From NCBI GenBank assembly GCA_021772295.1, contig JAJFMG010000032.1, positions 1 to 5,990 of the forward strand: a stretch of DNA of 5,990 bases, in the 5' to 3' direction. The notes beneath the pieces are model-generated. The model was given only the letters and a program-made list of their open reading frames with translations, searched no databases and was not told where the DNA came from. Source of the stretch: Chlamydiota bacterium (GTDB taxonomy: Bacteria; Chlamydiota; Chlamydiia; Chlamydiales; Simkaniaceae). Shown piece by piece: positions 5,701 through 5,990 of this stretch (position 1 is the first letter of the stretch; the number at the start of each line of letters is the position of its first letter). The position numbers were made by a program, and so were the translations under genes.

Positions 5701-5729
5701 ATTATAGCTTTGTTGATGTTTTAGTTCAA
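5701..5729 (-). promoter_or_regulatory. Near-consensus sigma70 promoter for the hypothetical gene at 5235-5660
   Basis: On the - strand, TTGAAC (5729-5724), a 17-base spacer and a perfect TATAAT (5706-5701). The transcript is expected to start near 5694, giving a leader of about 34 bases before ATG 5660. This is the best promoter in the window and suggests the orphan gene is well expressed. Confidence 0.72.
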
Positions 5730-5807
5730 TTGTAGTAAGAATTAAATTTTTTACTTTAATGTATTGAGGTTTCGAGTGTAAAATGTTTTTTTTGCAGAGC
5801 GAAACTA

Positions 5808-5990
5808 CTAACCGAAAGGAGCTTTGGAGATAAATGACATTTCCTTTTTCTTGGTTGGGTGAAAAAAGACTAGCTTATAGGCATGGAGCGCTAAACGGTG
5901 GTAGGGATTAACAAGTGATCCATATTTTTTATCCCCAACAATTGGATGGCCAGCTTCACTTGCATGGACACGTATTTGATTTTTTTTACC
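5808..5990 (-). CDS. RluA-family RNA pseudouridine synthase, C-terminal part (gene cut by the window end)
   Basis: Only the last 60 residues are visible, open from the window edge to TAG at 5810-5808, with a second TAG directly after it. Reading on the - strand gives GKKNQIRVHASEAGHPIVGD, then KKYGS, then YHRLALHAYKLVFFHP and SFISKAP. The NQIRVH, GHPIVGD.KYG and RLALHAY.L.F.HP motifs are the conserved C-terminal end of the RluA/RluC/RluD family, which isomerises uridine in ribosomal or transfer RNA; usually the first residues of this stretch read G(R)xxQIRVH. The catalytic aspartate (RLD motif) lies outside the window, so I cannot say which member it is. A start codon is not visible. Confidence 0.9.
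   Translation of the reverse strand, partial: GKKNQIRVHASEAGHPIVGDKKYGSLVNPYHRLALHAYKLVFFHPTKKKEMSFISKAPFG

Noticed and set aside
5769..5805. Inverted repeat GTTTCG/CGAAAC past the RluA-family gene as a terminator
   Set aside because: Six-base arms across a 25-base loop with no T-run on the - strand; chance is sufficient.
5834..5911. Short + strand frame starting ATG 5834 after AAAGGAG
   Set aside because: About 25 codons, antisense to the conserved C-terminus of the RluA-family enzyme; the purine-rich ribosome-like sequence comes from that coding region.

Overview
This is an AT-rich bacterial window with tightly packed genes. The best guess at its origin is an environmental member of the Chlamydiota (Parachlamydia, Protochlamydia or Simkania type). 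That rests on a DhnA/FbaB-type class I aldolase with chlamydial flavour, AT-rich codon use, consensus-like sigma70/sigma66 promoters and several small membrane proteins of unknown role. It is an impression from protein character, not a proven assignment; an AT-rich intracellular gammaproteobacterium is the main alternative.

Layout, left to right. The window opens inside the 3' end of rimO (+ strand, 1-390), which encodes the methylthiotransferase for ribosomal protein S12. A tight + strand cluster follows: fbaB, class I fructose-bisphosphate aldolase (473-1525); a sugar:H+ symporter of the MFS sugar porter family that most likely starts at a TTG codon inside the end of fbaB (1518-2945); and a small protein with about four membrane segments and no known function (2947-3411). 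The three genes overlap by 8 bases and are then spaced by 1 base, so they almost certainly form one transcription unit that pairs sugar uptake with the central glycolytic/gluconeogenic aldolase step.

The rest is on the - strand. An RDD-family membrane protein with a large C-terminal soluble domain (3408-4529) has a good promoter of its own and meets the + strand operon tail to tail, with the two stop codons sharing four bases. Upstream of it lies a small protein made of two tandem PspC domains (4632-5033). Then comes a roughly 200-base intergenic region with a perfect 22-base palindrome. Next is a 141-residue soluble, helical protein that I do not recognise (5235-5660), with a near-consensus promoter. 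Last is the 3' end of an RluA-family pseudouridine synthase gene (5808-5990).

No tRNA, rRNA, CRISPR array, insertion sequence or phage gene was seen. No gene-free stretch exceeds 300 bases. The most interesting parts are the palindrome between the orphan gene and the PspC-like gene, the hairpin and TTG-start junction between fbaB and the transporter, the RDD protein with a PsbP/Mog1-like C-terminal region, and the uncharacterised four-helix and orphan proteins. I did not find a clearly new multi-gene defence or mobile system.
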